A stretch of 6,197 nt of DNA from Armatimonadota bacterium (GCA_023423495.1 JAFAFM010000272.1:1-6197), one strand, 5' to 3'; positions 1-5,639 are shown, numbered from the stretch's first letter. Program-made: numbers and translations. Notes: generated by a model from the letters alone, not told the origin.

Positions 1-1
1 G

Positions 2-76
2 GACAAAGACGACTTCTTGGTCAAATTGGGCAGCAAGTTATTTTGGAGTCAGAGCCTGATCGGAGATGAGGCTTGA
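2..76 (+). CDS. C-terminal tail of an unidentified gene (partial, left edge)
   Basis: An open frame entering from the left edge ends at TGA 74-76 and gives a 24-residue tail ending SLIGDEA. Seen: of the three plus-strand frames here, this one has the highest G/C at third codon positions (16 of 24, against 7 of 22 and 6 of 18). Its stop also overlaps the TTG start of the next gene as TTGA, a common arrangement for translationally coupled genes. The tail has no recognisable motif. It does not resemble the cysteine-containing C-terminus usual in DppD/OppD-type ATPases, so I cannot say whether it belongs to a peptide-transporter subunit. Inference: it is the upstream member of the same operon. 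The frame choice is moderately supported and the function is unknown. Confidence 0.4.
   Translation, partial: DKDDFLVKLGSKLFWSQSLIGDEA
62..65 (+). promoter_or_regulatory. Shine-Dalgarno site for the TTG start of the peptide ABC ATPase
   Basis: GGAG at 62-65 lies 7 nt before the TTG at 73. It supports TTG as the start, because the protein must begin there for the conserved N-terminal strand (LLQIRDVHVEF) to be complete and no in-frame ATG is nearby. Confidence 0.5.
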
Positions 77-1011
77 GCCTGCTCCAAATCAGAGACGTAC
101 ACGTCGAATTTCCTTCCCAGGGCGGCATTGTGCGAGCCTTGGACGGAGTTTCGCTAAATGTCGAGAAGGGCGAAACCGTGGCGGTGGTCGGTGAATCGGG
201 CTGCGGCAAGACCACCCTTGCACGATGCGTACTCGGGTTGCAACCCATGACCACCGGTGAGATCGAGCTGATCGGCAAGCGTGTACACGGGACGTCGCGG
301 GGCGCGGTTGAGAGGGTCGGCATGGTGTGGCAGGACCCGTACGCCAGCTTGGACCCCAAGTGGACCGTCGCAAGATCAATGCAGGAGCCGCTTCGGCTTG
401 TCGGGAAGAAGCGAGACTTGGACGAAATGTTCCGGGAGGTTGGTCTCGATCCTTCGCTAAAGGATCGCTACCCTCACCAGCTTAGCGGTGGCCAGCGTCA
501 ACGCGTGGCAATCGGTCGGGCGTTGGCATTGAAGCCGCCGTTGGTTATCTGCGACGAGCCGACCGCAGCGTTGGACCTTAGCATCCGCGCCCAAATCTTG
601 AATCTACTTCGCGACCTCCAGCAGTCGCTGGGGAGTTCATTCCTTTACATTTCCCACGACCTGACGACCGTGCGATATCTGGCTGATCGTGTAGCCGTGA
701 TGTACTTCGGGCGAATTGTGGAAATTGGACCGACCGAGCAGATCTTTACCGATCCACGCCACTGGTACACAAAAGCGCTTTTGGATTCTGCGCCGGACAT
801 CACCAAGCTGCTCCATCTTCCGGAAGCCCCGGTCGGCGAAATTCCCGATCCGCGGTCTAAGTTCGTAGGATGCCGTTACGCAGGGCGTTGTTCGCACGCC
901 CAAGCTGACTGCATGGTGGTCGATCCGCCAGCGACCACTGAGGGTGAGCGCACTTACTTCTGCCACCATCCAAACGGTGTCCCTGAGCCGGAAACTGCCG
1001 CCAGCCGATAA
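73..1011 (+). CDS. DppF/OppF-type oligopeptide ABC transporter ATP-binding protein
   Basis: This is the cytoplasmic ATPase subunit of a peptide-type (Dpp/Opp) ABC importer; it hydrolyses ATP to drive uptake through partner permeases that are not in the window. Seen in the 312 residues: Walker A GESGCGKTT at 40-48, Q-loop WQDP around Q87, signature LSGGQ at 137-141, Walker B LVICDE at 157-162, D-loop at 166-168 and switch histidine H195 (ISHD). The C-terminal oligo_HPY-type extension follows, with HWYTKALL at 230-237 and four cysteines at C267, C273, C280 and C297; this C-x5-C-x6-C pattern plus a distal Cys is typical of the family. The length is normal for DppF. The TTG start is supported by GGAG 7 nt upstream and a TTGA overlap with the preceding gene. 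phoU follows after 2 nt. The exact substrate (dipeptide, oligopeptide, nickel or other) cannot be read from the ATPase, so no symbol is given. Confidence 0.93.
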   Translation: MSLLQIRDVHVEFPSQGGIVRALDGVSLNVEKGETVAVVGESGCGKTTLARCVLGLQPMTTGEIELIGKRVHGTSRGAVERVGMVWQDPYASLDPKWTVARSMQEPLRLVGKKRDLDEMFREVGLDPSLKDRYPHQLSGGQRQRVAIGRALALKPPLVICDEPTAALDLSIRAQILNLLRDLQQSLGSSFLYISHDLTTVRYLADRVAVMYFGRIVEIGPTEQIFTDPRHWYTKALLDSAPDITKLLHLPEAPVGEIPDPRSKFVGCRYAGRCSHAQADCMVVDPPATTEGERTYFCHHPNGVPEPETAASR

Positions 1012-1013
1012 AT

Positions 1014-1730
1014 ATGGAAACTTCGAGCCATCACCGCCACGCCTTCGACAGTGAAATCCGCGAACTGGAGCACGATCTGCTGGAGATGGGCAGTCGGGCC
1101 GAGTCGATGCTGGCCCAGGCCGTTGAAGCGCTAGCTCGCGTCGACGTGCCCCTTGCCTTGCAGGTTGTAAAGCGCGACGACGAGATCGACGAGCGAGATT
1201 TGGCCATCGAGAACCGATGCCTTCGCCTTTTGGCGCTCCAACAACCAATGGCGAGCGACCTTCGCGTAATCGGAACGGCGATGAAAATGATTACCGACAT
1301 CGAGCGAGTGGGCGATTTATCGGTCGACATCGCCAAGATTGCGATGAAAATCGATAAGGAGCTTGGAACGACCGACGCAATCGATATTCCGCGCATGGCA
1401 TCGGTTGCCCGAACCATGATTCGTGATTCGATGGAAGCGTACGTGCGTCGCGATCTGCAGCTCGTTCGAAAGGTCATCGAAAGCGACGATCAAGTCGATG
1501 AGCTATACCGCCAGCTCAGGGGACAGGTGCATCAGCGAATGCGTTCGCATCCTGAGGATGTGGTGGTGTCGAGCTGGCTGTTGCTTGCGATTCACCATGT
1601 AGAGCGAATTGCCGATCATGCTGTCAATATTGCCGAGCGCGTTGCCTTTATGGTCACCGGAAAAATGGAAACGCTGGCCAAGTCACACGGACCCGAACCG
1701 GAAGAAGCCGCTAAAACAGATCCGAGCTGA
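1014..1730 (+). CDS. phoU: PhoU, phosphate transport/signalling regulator
   Basis: PhoU is a cytoplasmic helical protein that, in characterised bacteria, links the Pst phosphate transporter to the PhoR/PhoB sensor system and restrains phosphate uptake when phosphate is plentiful. Seen: 238 residues, the family's usual size, forming two similar three-helix repeats. Each repeat carries the metal-binding E-x-x-x-D motif, ERVGD at 97-101 and ERIAD at 197-201, each followed by an (D/N)IA element. The segment around 76-84 (QQPMASDLR) is also typical. The ATG lies 2 nt after the stop of the peptide ABC ATPase, with only a weak ribosome site, so translation is probably coupled. No pst genes or phoR/phoB are visible, which is unusual because phoU normally follows pstB. 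The acidic C-terminal tail (about 225-238) is coded by DNA that also encodes the end of the convergent ribokinase, and the stop codon sits in the loop of a hairpin. Confidence 0.93.
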   Translation: METSSHHRHAFDSEIRELEHDLLEMGSRAESMLAQAVEALARVDVPLALQVVKRDDEIDERDLAIENRCLRLLALQQPMASDLRVIGTAMKMITDIERVGDLSVDIAKIAMKIDKELGTTDAIDIPRMASVARTMIRDSMEAYVRRDLQLVRKVIESDDQVDELYRQLRGQVHQRMRSHPEDVVVSSWLLLAIHHVERIADHAVNIAERVAFMVTGKMETLAKSHGPEPEEAAKTDPS

Positions 1731-1747
1731 CCGCTCGGACTTCTTCG
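1711..1747. terminator. Bidirectional hairpin terminator inside the phoU/ribokinase 3' overlap
   Basis: A perfect 7-bp inverted repeat, TCCGAGC (1721-1727) and GCTCGGA (1733-1739), closes a 5-nt loop TGACC (1728-1732). Read on the minus strand, the hairpin is followed by TCTGTTTTAG, a moderate U-tract that also carries the ribokinase stop codon. Read on the plus strand it is followed by CTTCTTCG, a weaker tract. The phoU stop (1728-1730) is in the loop. The fit is good for the ribokinase direction and weaker for phoU. No other terminator candidate was found between these convergent genes. Confidence 0.55.
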
Positions 1748-2628
1748 CGACTCGGCAGGCTCGCTTGAGCGCCGAGTTTGGTCGTGGCCAAGGCGCCCGC
1801 CCGGTTCGCTAGTAATACGGCATTTTTGGGTTCTCTTCCCTCGTTAAGGAAGTAGGCAAGCGCTCCATTGAATGCATCACCCGCCGCAGTACTATCGACG
1901 GCTTTCACTTCAATCGTGGGGCAGTATTCCGAAACGCTCTGATTGCCAAGGTATGAACCTTTCGCTCCGAGAGTGATAACGACATTCTTAACCCCTCGCT
2001 CGAAGAACCATTCGGCTGCCCGTAGACAGGCATCTTTGCTTGTCGGGGATACTCCCGTCAGACGCTCGGTTTCGGTTTCGTTCGGGGTAATCCAATCCAA
2101 GCCTTGATATATCTCGTCGGGTAGGGCCATTGCCGGGGCGGGGTTTAAGATGGCGATCTTGCTCTTCTTATTAACCTCATTGACGGTGGCAATCGGAATT
2201 TCCAACTGCATGAGGACGGTGTTGAATTCTAGTTGTCGAAGGCGTTCGCTTACAAATTCCGAGTCCACCCGGGAGTTGGCGCCGCCGGCGACGACGATCG
2301 TGTTCTCCCCCGACTCCGCAACGGTGATCATGGCCGTACCGGTCACCATGTCCTGCTCGGCAAAGACATTCGTAATGTCGACGCCAAATTGTCGCAGGCT
2401 GCTTATGATTTGAAGGCCAAACGAGTCGTTGCCAACTTTGCCGATGAATTTTGGTTTTCCGCCGAGTCGAGCGATGGCGCAAGCCTGGTTGGCGCCTTTG
2501 CCGCCGGTGAAAGTCGCAAACTGGCTCCCTAGAACGGTTTCTCCTGGTAATGGAAATCGAGGAACGCGAGTGACGAGGTCCATGTTGGCGCTGCCAACTA
2601 CGACGACTTCTGGAACTACCGAGGGCAC
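1711..2628 (-). CDS. rbsK: Ribokinase (PfkB family sugar kinase)
   Basis: A cytoplasmic kinase that phosphorylates D-ribose with ATP to give ribose 5-phosphate, feeding the pentose phosphate pathway and nucleotide synthesis. Seen: 305 residues, close to the about 309 of E. coli RbsK. The N-terminus has the sugar-binding GSANMDLV (12-19, with N15 and D17) and the first PfkB signature FTGGKGANQA (40-49). Further motifs are NPAPA (162-166), TPNETETERLTG (181-192) and the second PfkB signature DSTAAGDAFNGA (245-256), in which D251 is the expected catalytic base. The start is GTG at 2628; an in-frame TAA four codons upstream (2638-2640) leaves no earlier choice. There is no Shine-Dalgarno site, but promoter-like boxes end 6 nt before the GTG. 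The gene stands alone on its strand, with no ribose transporter nearby. The last codons overlap phoU. Related PfkB sugar kinases (deoxyribokinase, for example) cannot be fully excluded. Confidence 0.88.
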   Translation of the reverse strand: MPSVVPEVVVVGSANMDLVTRVPRFPLPGETVLGSQFATFTGGKGANQACAIARLGGKPKFIGKVGNDSFGLQIISSLRQFGVDITNVFAEQDMVTGTAMITVAESGENTIVVAGGANSRVDSEFVSERLRQLEFNTVLMQLEIPIATVNEVNKKSKIAILNPAPAMALPDEIYQGLDWITPNETETERLTGVSPTSKDACLRAAEWFFERGVKNVVITLGAKGSYLGNQSVSEYCPTIEVKAVDSTAAGDAFNGALAYFLNEGREPKNAVLLANRAGALATTKLGAQASLPSREEVRAVSSDLF

Positions 2629-2631
2629 CCG

Positions 2632-2650
2632 GCTAGTTTATCGGACTAGC
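2632..2650. repeat. Inverted repeat overlapping the ribokinase promoter (possible operator)
   Basis: GCTAGT (2632-2637), a 7-nt spacer, then ACTAGC (2645-2650): a perfect 6-bp dyad. It covers the candidate -10 box of ribokinase and lies in the divergent region shared with the FKBP-like gene. It could be a repressor site, but a 6-bp repeat can arise by chance and no regulator gene is in the window. Confidence 0.25.
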
Positions 2651-2662
2651 GGTGCAAATCAA
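2635..2662 (-). promoter_or_regulatory. Candidate promoter of ribokinase, leaderless type
   Basis: On the minus strand, TTGATT (2662-2657, four of six matches to TTGACA) and TAAACT (2640-2635, four of six matches to TATAAT) are separated by 16 nt. The -10 box ends 6 nt before the GTG start, which would place transcription initiation at or next to the start codon. The absence of any Shine-Dalgarno site fits this. Both boxes are imperfect, so the call is tentative. Confidence 0.35.
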
Positions 2663-2691
2663 GAGCTTGGAACGTCACTTCAGTCAGATAA

Positions 2692-3093
2692 ATGGACTTT
2701 CTGTCGATCGCGCTGCAGTGCTCGTTCTTGCCGACGGTAGTTGCGGTAGAGCCGGAGTTGCCGATGGACATGCCCGGATTTGTATTGGAAGCTGGCCAGG
2801 GGGAGCCCAGTCGAAGCGGCGACCGGGTGACGATCGAATTCATTATTCAGGACGACGCGGGCAAGGAGATTGCAAACAGCGAGCGTCGGGGCTTGCCACA
2901 GACCTTCAACCTCTTCTCCAGCAATGCCGATGCGATTTTAAACAGCGCAACGCTCGGCGCCAAAAAAGGAGAATCGCGGGCAGTTGTTATGCTTGCGGAG
3001 GAGTGGTACGCGGACATTTCTGCGCTGTCGCTGATTCGCAATCCGGGTCCCCTCCTCATTCGCGTCCGAGTGTTGGACATAGAGCGAAGGTAG
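2692..3093 (+). CDS. Small FKBP-like protein, divergent active site
   Basis: Product not firmly assigned. The 133 residues read like a single FKBP domain: an opening of the type GFVLEAGQGEPSRSGDRV (29-46), strand TIEFIIQDDAGKEI (47-60), SERRGLPQTFNL (63-74), a helix-like DAILNSATLGAKKGES (80-95), an EEWYAD segment (103-108) where FKBPs have their YAYG, and a closing strand LLIRVRVLDIE (121-131). By eye, the usual FKBP12-type active-site Asp (D37) is Asn62, the central Trp (W59) is a small residue near S85, and the usual Tyr26 is Phe50, so isomerase activity is doubtful. An in-frame TAA directly precedes ATG 2692. High third-position G/C (20 of 24 codons) between 2692 and 2763 argues that coding begins there. 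However, GGAG at 2754-2757 suggests ATG 2764 (109 residues) as an alternative. The first 24 residues are hydrophobic but lack a basic N-terminus, so a signal peptide is unclear. The exporter permease starts 10 nt after the stop, suggesting one operon. Confidence 0.65.
   Translation: MDFLSIALQCSFLPTVVAVEPELPMDMPGFVLEAGQGEPSRSGDRVTIEFIIQDDAGKEIANSERRGLPQTFNLFSSNADAILNSATLGAKKGESRAVVMLAEEWYADISALSLIRNPGPLLIRVRVLDIERR
2754..2757 (+). promoter_or_regulatory. Shine-Dalgarno site for an alternative start of the FKBP-like gene
   Basis: GGAG at 2754-2757 is 6 nt before ATG 2764, which is in frame with the FKBP-like gene and begins just before its domain. It is the best ribosome site near this gene; ATG 2692 has none. 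If used, the protein would be 109 residues and the divergent intergenic region would be 135 bp. Confidence 0.35.
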
Positions 3094-3103
3094 ACTCGCC
3101 GGG

Positions 3104-3988
3104 ATGCTAGCGGAACTCAAGGAGCTGTGGCGCTACCGCGAGTTACTGTTTGTAATGGTGCAGCGGGACCTAAAAATCCGCTACAAGAATTCCGCGCTGG
3201 GCTTCTTTTGGTCATTTCTTAACCCCTTGCTCACGGTTGGAGTGATGACCTTTGTCTACGGACAGTTTATTTTTAAGAACCAGCCAAACATGGGTGCGTA
3301 CATCATGGCGGCGTATCTGCCATTTATGTTCTTCCAGATGTGCTTAATGGATAGTGCCCAATCCATAATCGCGGCGATGCCCTTGATCAAAAAGATCTAT
3401 TTTCCGCGGGAAATTCTGCCGATAGCCGCAGTTCTAAGCAACTTTGTAAACTTTGTCCTGGCCCTTGGAATCTTTTTCCTCTACCTGTTGGGGAATTATG
3501 TATTGCACCCTGGCGCATTTCCAATCCAGTCAACAGTTGTTTTAGTGCCCATTTTGCTAGTTTTTAGCCTGGCGTTGTCCGTTGGCTCGAGTCTGATTAT
3601 CTCGGCCCTAAACACTTTTTACGAAGATATAAAGTACGTCGTAGGAGTCTTGCTTTACCTTCTGTTCTTTCTCTGCCCGATTGTATACTTCGATGAGACA
3701 GTCGCGAATTCTAACATAAATCAGGAATCTGGCTGGCTGGTATACAAGCTGTTCAATTTAAACCCCATCGCGCAGCTATGCACTGCATATAAAAAGGCAA
3801 TCTTGGCGCCTTATAATCCGACTTTGATGGAACCAGCCGGCGGAATTTCCGGCGAGGCGGTAACGGTCGGGTCTATTCCCATTAGTTGGAAATATCTTGG
3901 GGTAGGAGGGATTACCTCTTTCTTGATTTTAATATTTGGCTACTGGCTATTCAATCGCATGAAATGGAGGTTTGTGGAAAGGCCATGA
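3104..3988 (+). CDS. wzm: ABC-2 type polysaccharide exporter permease (Wzm/TagG-like)
   Basis: Inner-membrane subunit of an ABC exporter that moves a lipid-linked glycan (O-antigen, capsule or teichoic acid type) out of the cytoplasm. Seen in 294 residues: the family hallmark near the N-terminus, RDLKIRYKNSALGFFWSFLNPLL (21-43; basic amphipathic segment running into the first membrane helix). Further hydrophobic spans lie at roughly 66-85, 103-130, 142-168, 176-196 and 263-285, for six in total, the number expected for this family. An external loop at about 197-260 is longer than in short relatives such as E. coli Wzm (about 260 residues). The gene starts 10 nt after the FKBP-like gene and its stop overlaps the ATPase start as ATGA. 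DNA here is AT-richer than around it: 77 of 180 bases G+C in three sampled 60-base lines. The glycan exported cannot be told from this gene. Confidence 0.9.
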   Translation: MLAELKELWRYRELLFVMVQRDLKIRYKNSALGFFWSFLNPLLTVGVMTFVYGQFIFKNQPNMGAYIMAAYLPFMFFQMCLMDSAQSIIAAMPLIKKIYFPREILPIAAVLSNFVNFVLALGIFFLYLLGNYVLHPGAFPIQSTVVLVPILLVFSLALSVGSSLIISALNTFYEDIKYVVGVLLYLLFFLCPIVYFDETVANSNINQESGWLVYKLFNLNPIAQLCTAYKKAILAPYNPTLMEPAGGISGEAVTVGSIPISWKYLGVGGITSFLILIFGYWLFNRMKWRFVERP

Positions 3989-4737
3989 CGGGTAAAGGCT
4001 CGATTCGCATCCAAGACCTCCGAAAGGAATTTCTTCTCAGCACTTCTGGAGCGGCCTCTCTTAAAACTGCATTGCTGTGGTGGCGGAGGCGGCATCTGAA
4101 GCACGTCGAAGTGCTCAAAGGCATTTCGTTTGAGGTGAATCCTGGCGAGTGTGTGGCGGTTATCGGGAAGAATGGGGCGGGGAAAAGCACCTTGCTCTCA
4201 TTGCTCGCCCGGGTTTACAAGCCTACGTCTGGCAAGATCGAAGTCAACGGGCGCATGGCTCCCTTGTTGGAACTCGGAGCTGGCTTTCACCCCGATCTTA
4301 CGGGTGTTGAGAACATTTACTTTAACGGAGTCATCCTGGGTGTCTCCCGGAAGGAGATGCGAAGCCGCACCCAGGAGATCATCGAATTCAGCGAAATCGG
4401 AGAGCAAATTCACGCCCCAACCCGAACCTATTCCAGCGGGATGCTCGCCCGTCTAGGGTTTAGCGTCGCCATCCATGTCGACGCGGATATTCTGCTGGTC
4501 GACGAGGTTTTGGCAGTTGGAGACTATGACTTCGAGCGGAAGTGTTACGCGTACATCGATGAATTTCGGTCGCGAGGGGGCACGATCTTATTCGTCTCCC
4601 ACCAAATGGACTCGGTGCGACGGGTGGCAGATCGGTGCATCTGGCTGAAGGATGGACAAATACATCGCGTGGGTTCGCAAGACCAAGTTATCGCCGAGTA
4701 TGAAGGCCGTGATCTGGACCCAATTTCGGAGCAGTAA
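3985..4737 (+). CDS. wzt: ABC polysaccharide exporter ATPase (Wzt/TagH-like), no carbohydrate-binding domain
   Basis: ATPase partner of the preceding permease, on the cytoplasmic face of the inner membrane. Seen in 250 residues: an N-terminal strand IRIQDLRKEF (7-16), an extended segment with WWRRRHLKHVEVLKGISFEV (32-51) typical of Wzt, Walker A GKNGAGKST (61-69), the Wzt-type LLELGAGFHPDLTGVENIY (94-112), signature YSSGM (149-153, the degenerate form usual in this family), Walker B ILLVDE (169-174), AVGD D-loop (177-180) and switch H206. The protein ends soon after the ATPase domain. It therefore lacks the C-terminal glycan-binding domain of long Wzt proteins (over 400 residues in E. coli O9a) and resembles short KpsT or O2a-type ATPases. 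The ATG at 3985 is chosen because it forms an ATGA overlap with the permease stop; a longer in-frame opening from 3886 lies inside the permease and is rejected. The 3' end overlaps the convergent glycosyltransferase by 50 bp. Confidence 0.92.
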   Translation: MTGKGSIRIQDLRKEFLLSTSGAASLKTALLWWRRRHLKHVEVLKGISFEVNPGECVAVIGKNGAGKSTLLSLLARVYKPTSGKIEVNGRMAPLLELGAGFHPDLTGVENIYFNGVILGVSRKEMRSRTQEIIEFSEIGEQIHAPTRTYSSGMLARLGFSVAIHVDADILLVDEVLAVGDYDFERKCYAYIDEFRSRGGTILFVSHQMDSVRRVADRCIWLKDGQIHRVGSQDQVIAEYEGRDLDPISEQ

Positions 4738-5608
4738 GCACGCGTGCGAACAGGGCACTTCTTTGCCTGAATCTCGCTACGAGGCCGAGGGTAACCAAAG
4801 TTGCTACCGACCAAATCATCAGCCTTAACAGCGCACCCAATCTGTTTAAAACTAGACAGAACCAAGCGGCGGCGATCCCACGATGGATTTGGAAGTAGAG
4901 CTCCTTGCCTCGGTTATATCTAGCCACGGACTTCCATCGTCCAACACCAACGCTCGAAGAGCCAAGCTCGTGTATGAATTCTGCAGTCGGCTCGTAGACG
5001 ATTTTGCCATGATGGCGAAGCCTCGTACATAGATCCGTGTCCTCGCAGTACATGAAAAAGCGCTCGTCGAACCTCACCACCGGCCGAATCATCAAACAAG
5101 CGCCCATCACCTGGGGTACCGACGTGCGTCGGGGAAAGTCGGTGGTCACCCAATATCCGAGCCCGAAGGGTCGCAAAAGCAAATCCAGAAAGGACTGTTC
5201 GAGGAAAACGTGCCAAAGGGTCAACTTCTTGGCCAGGGAGAGTTGATGGCTGCCGTCAGGGTTTCGAAGTCTGCCACCGGCCGCGACGACTGCGTCTGAT
5301 TCAAAAACTGCTGCCAGACGCCCGATCGCCCCTGGATCGGCATAGCAATCGCTATTCAGGAACAGCGCCAGTTTGCCGCTCATGACGTCTAATCCCTGGT
5401 TGTTCGCGGGGCCGAAACCACGGTTCTCGGAGTTGGTGATCAGGTTGGCGGTAGGAAAGTCTTTCCGGACCATTTCCGGGGAACCGTCTGTGGAGGCATT
5501 GTCGACTACGATGACTTCGTGTTCAGGCTCAATGCAGGTCAGGCATTGACGCAGTTTTTCGCGGGTGTTGTAGCTCACCACGATCACGCTCACCCTATAT
5601 TCGGCCAT
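4688..5608 (-). CDS. GT2 family glycosyltransferase (rhamnosyltransferase-like)
   Basis: A GT-A fold family 2 glycosyltransferase that transfers a sugar from a nucleotide-sugar donor to a growing cell-surface glycan, probably at the inner face of the membrane. Seen in 306 residues: opening strand VSVIVVSYN (6-14), nucleotide-binding VIVVDNASTDGS (32-43), ENRGFGPANNQG (61-72), the DXD-equivalent LNSDC (84-88), and the acceptor-side block FDERFFMYCEDTDLCTRL (180-197), whose ED-x-DLC-x-R pattern is typical of WbbL/RfbN-like rhamnosyltransferases. A hydrophobic C-terminal stretch (about 244-277) then a basic tail suggest membrane association. ATG 5608 is chosen because the conserved domain starts within a few residues of it; in-frame ATGs at 5641 and 5686 would overlap greA and add unconserved sequence. 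The gene faces the exporter ATPase, overlapping its 3' end by 50 bp, and is divergent from greA. A role in making the glycan exported by Wzm/Wzt is an inference; donor and acceptor are unknown. Confidence 0.88.
   Translation of the reverse strand: MAEYRVSVIVVSYNTREKLRQCLTCIEPEHEVIVVDNASTDGSPEMVRKDFPTANLITNSENRGFGPANNQGLDVMSGKLALFLNSDCYADPGAIGRLAAVFESDAVVAAGGRLRNPDGSHQLSLAKKLTLWHVFLEQSFLDLLLRPFGLGYWVTTDFPRRTSVPQVMGACLMIRPVVRFDERFFMYCEDTDLCTRLRHHGKIVYEPTAEFIHELGSSSVGVGRWKSVARYNRGKELYFQIHRGIAAAWFCLVLNRLGALLRLMIWSVATLVTLGLVARFRQRSALFARVLTAPKLGPDHGLHTRR
4738..4747. repeat. 10-bp perfect palindrome directly after the exporter ATPase stop
   Basis: GCACGCGTGC at 4738-4747 is self-complementary and begins one base after the TAA of the ATPase gene. 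It lies inside the convergent glycosyltransferase reading frame. With no spacer it makes a poor RNA hairpin, and no U-tract follows, so it is not called a terminator. Possibly chance. Confidence 0.3.
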
Positions 5609-5620
5609 CAGCGAACCAGA

Positions 5621-5629
5621 TGCTACAAT
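5621..5629 (+). promoter_or_regulatory. Extended -10 promoter of greA
   Basis: TGC followed by TACAAT (5624-5629) matches the extended -10 form TGnTATAAT with five of six hexamer bases. No good -35 box is found about 17 nt upstream, as is often seen with extended -10 promoters. The hexamer ends 10 nt before the greA ATG, so the mRNA leader would be only a few bases. This agrees with the absence of a Shine-Dalgarno site. Confidence 0.5.
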
Positions 5630-5639
5630 ATTCGTTCCC

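Noticed and set aside
1..69. Alternative frame ending at TGA 67-69 for the left-edge gene tail
   Set aside because: Only 7 of 22 codons end in G or C, against 16 of 24 in the frame ending at 76, which also forms a TTGA overlap.
637..1248. 203-codon open frame on the minus strand across the peptide ATPase and phoU
   Set aside because: It is antisense to two well-recognised genes, shows no family motif and is rich in Arg/Ser/Gly as expected of a shadow frame in GC-rich coding DNA.
2667..2692. Possible plus-strand promoter TTGGAA / GATAAA for the FKBP-like gene
   Set aside because: The spacer is only 14 nt and the -10 would overlap the ATG at 2692, so it is too weak to list as a feature.
2707..2721. 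Lipobox-like ALQC in the N-terminus of the FKBP-like protein
   Set aside because: Gln directly before Cys is not accepted by signal peptidase II, and the N-terminus lacks basic residues.
2652..3110. 152-codon plus-strand frame overlapping the FKBP-like gene
   Set aside because: Its translation has no coherent domain, while the frame from 2692 shows an FKBP-like pattern and high third-position G/C. The two cannot both be the main gene.
3886..3984. 33-codon N-terminal extension of the exporter ATPase
   Set aside because: It lies entirely inside the permease gene, is not conserved Wzt sequence, and ATG 3985 gives a normal ATGA overlap.
4751..4769. Hairpin CAGGGCA-loop-TGCCTG after the exporter ATPase
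   Set aside because: The stem has a bulged G and no T-rich tail follows; not a credible intrinsic terminator.
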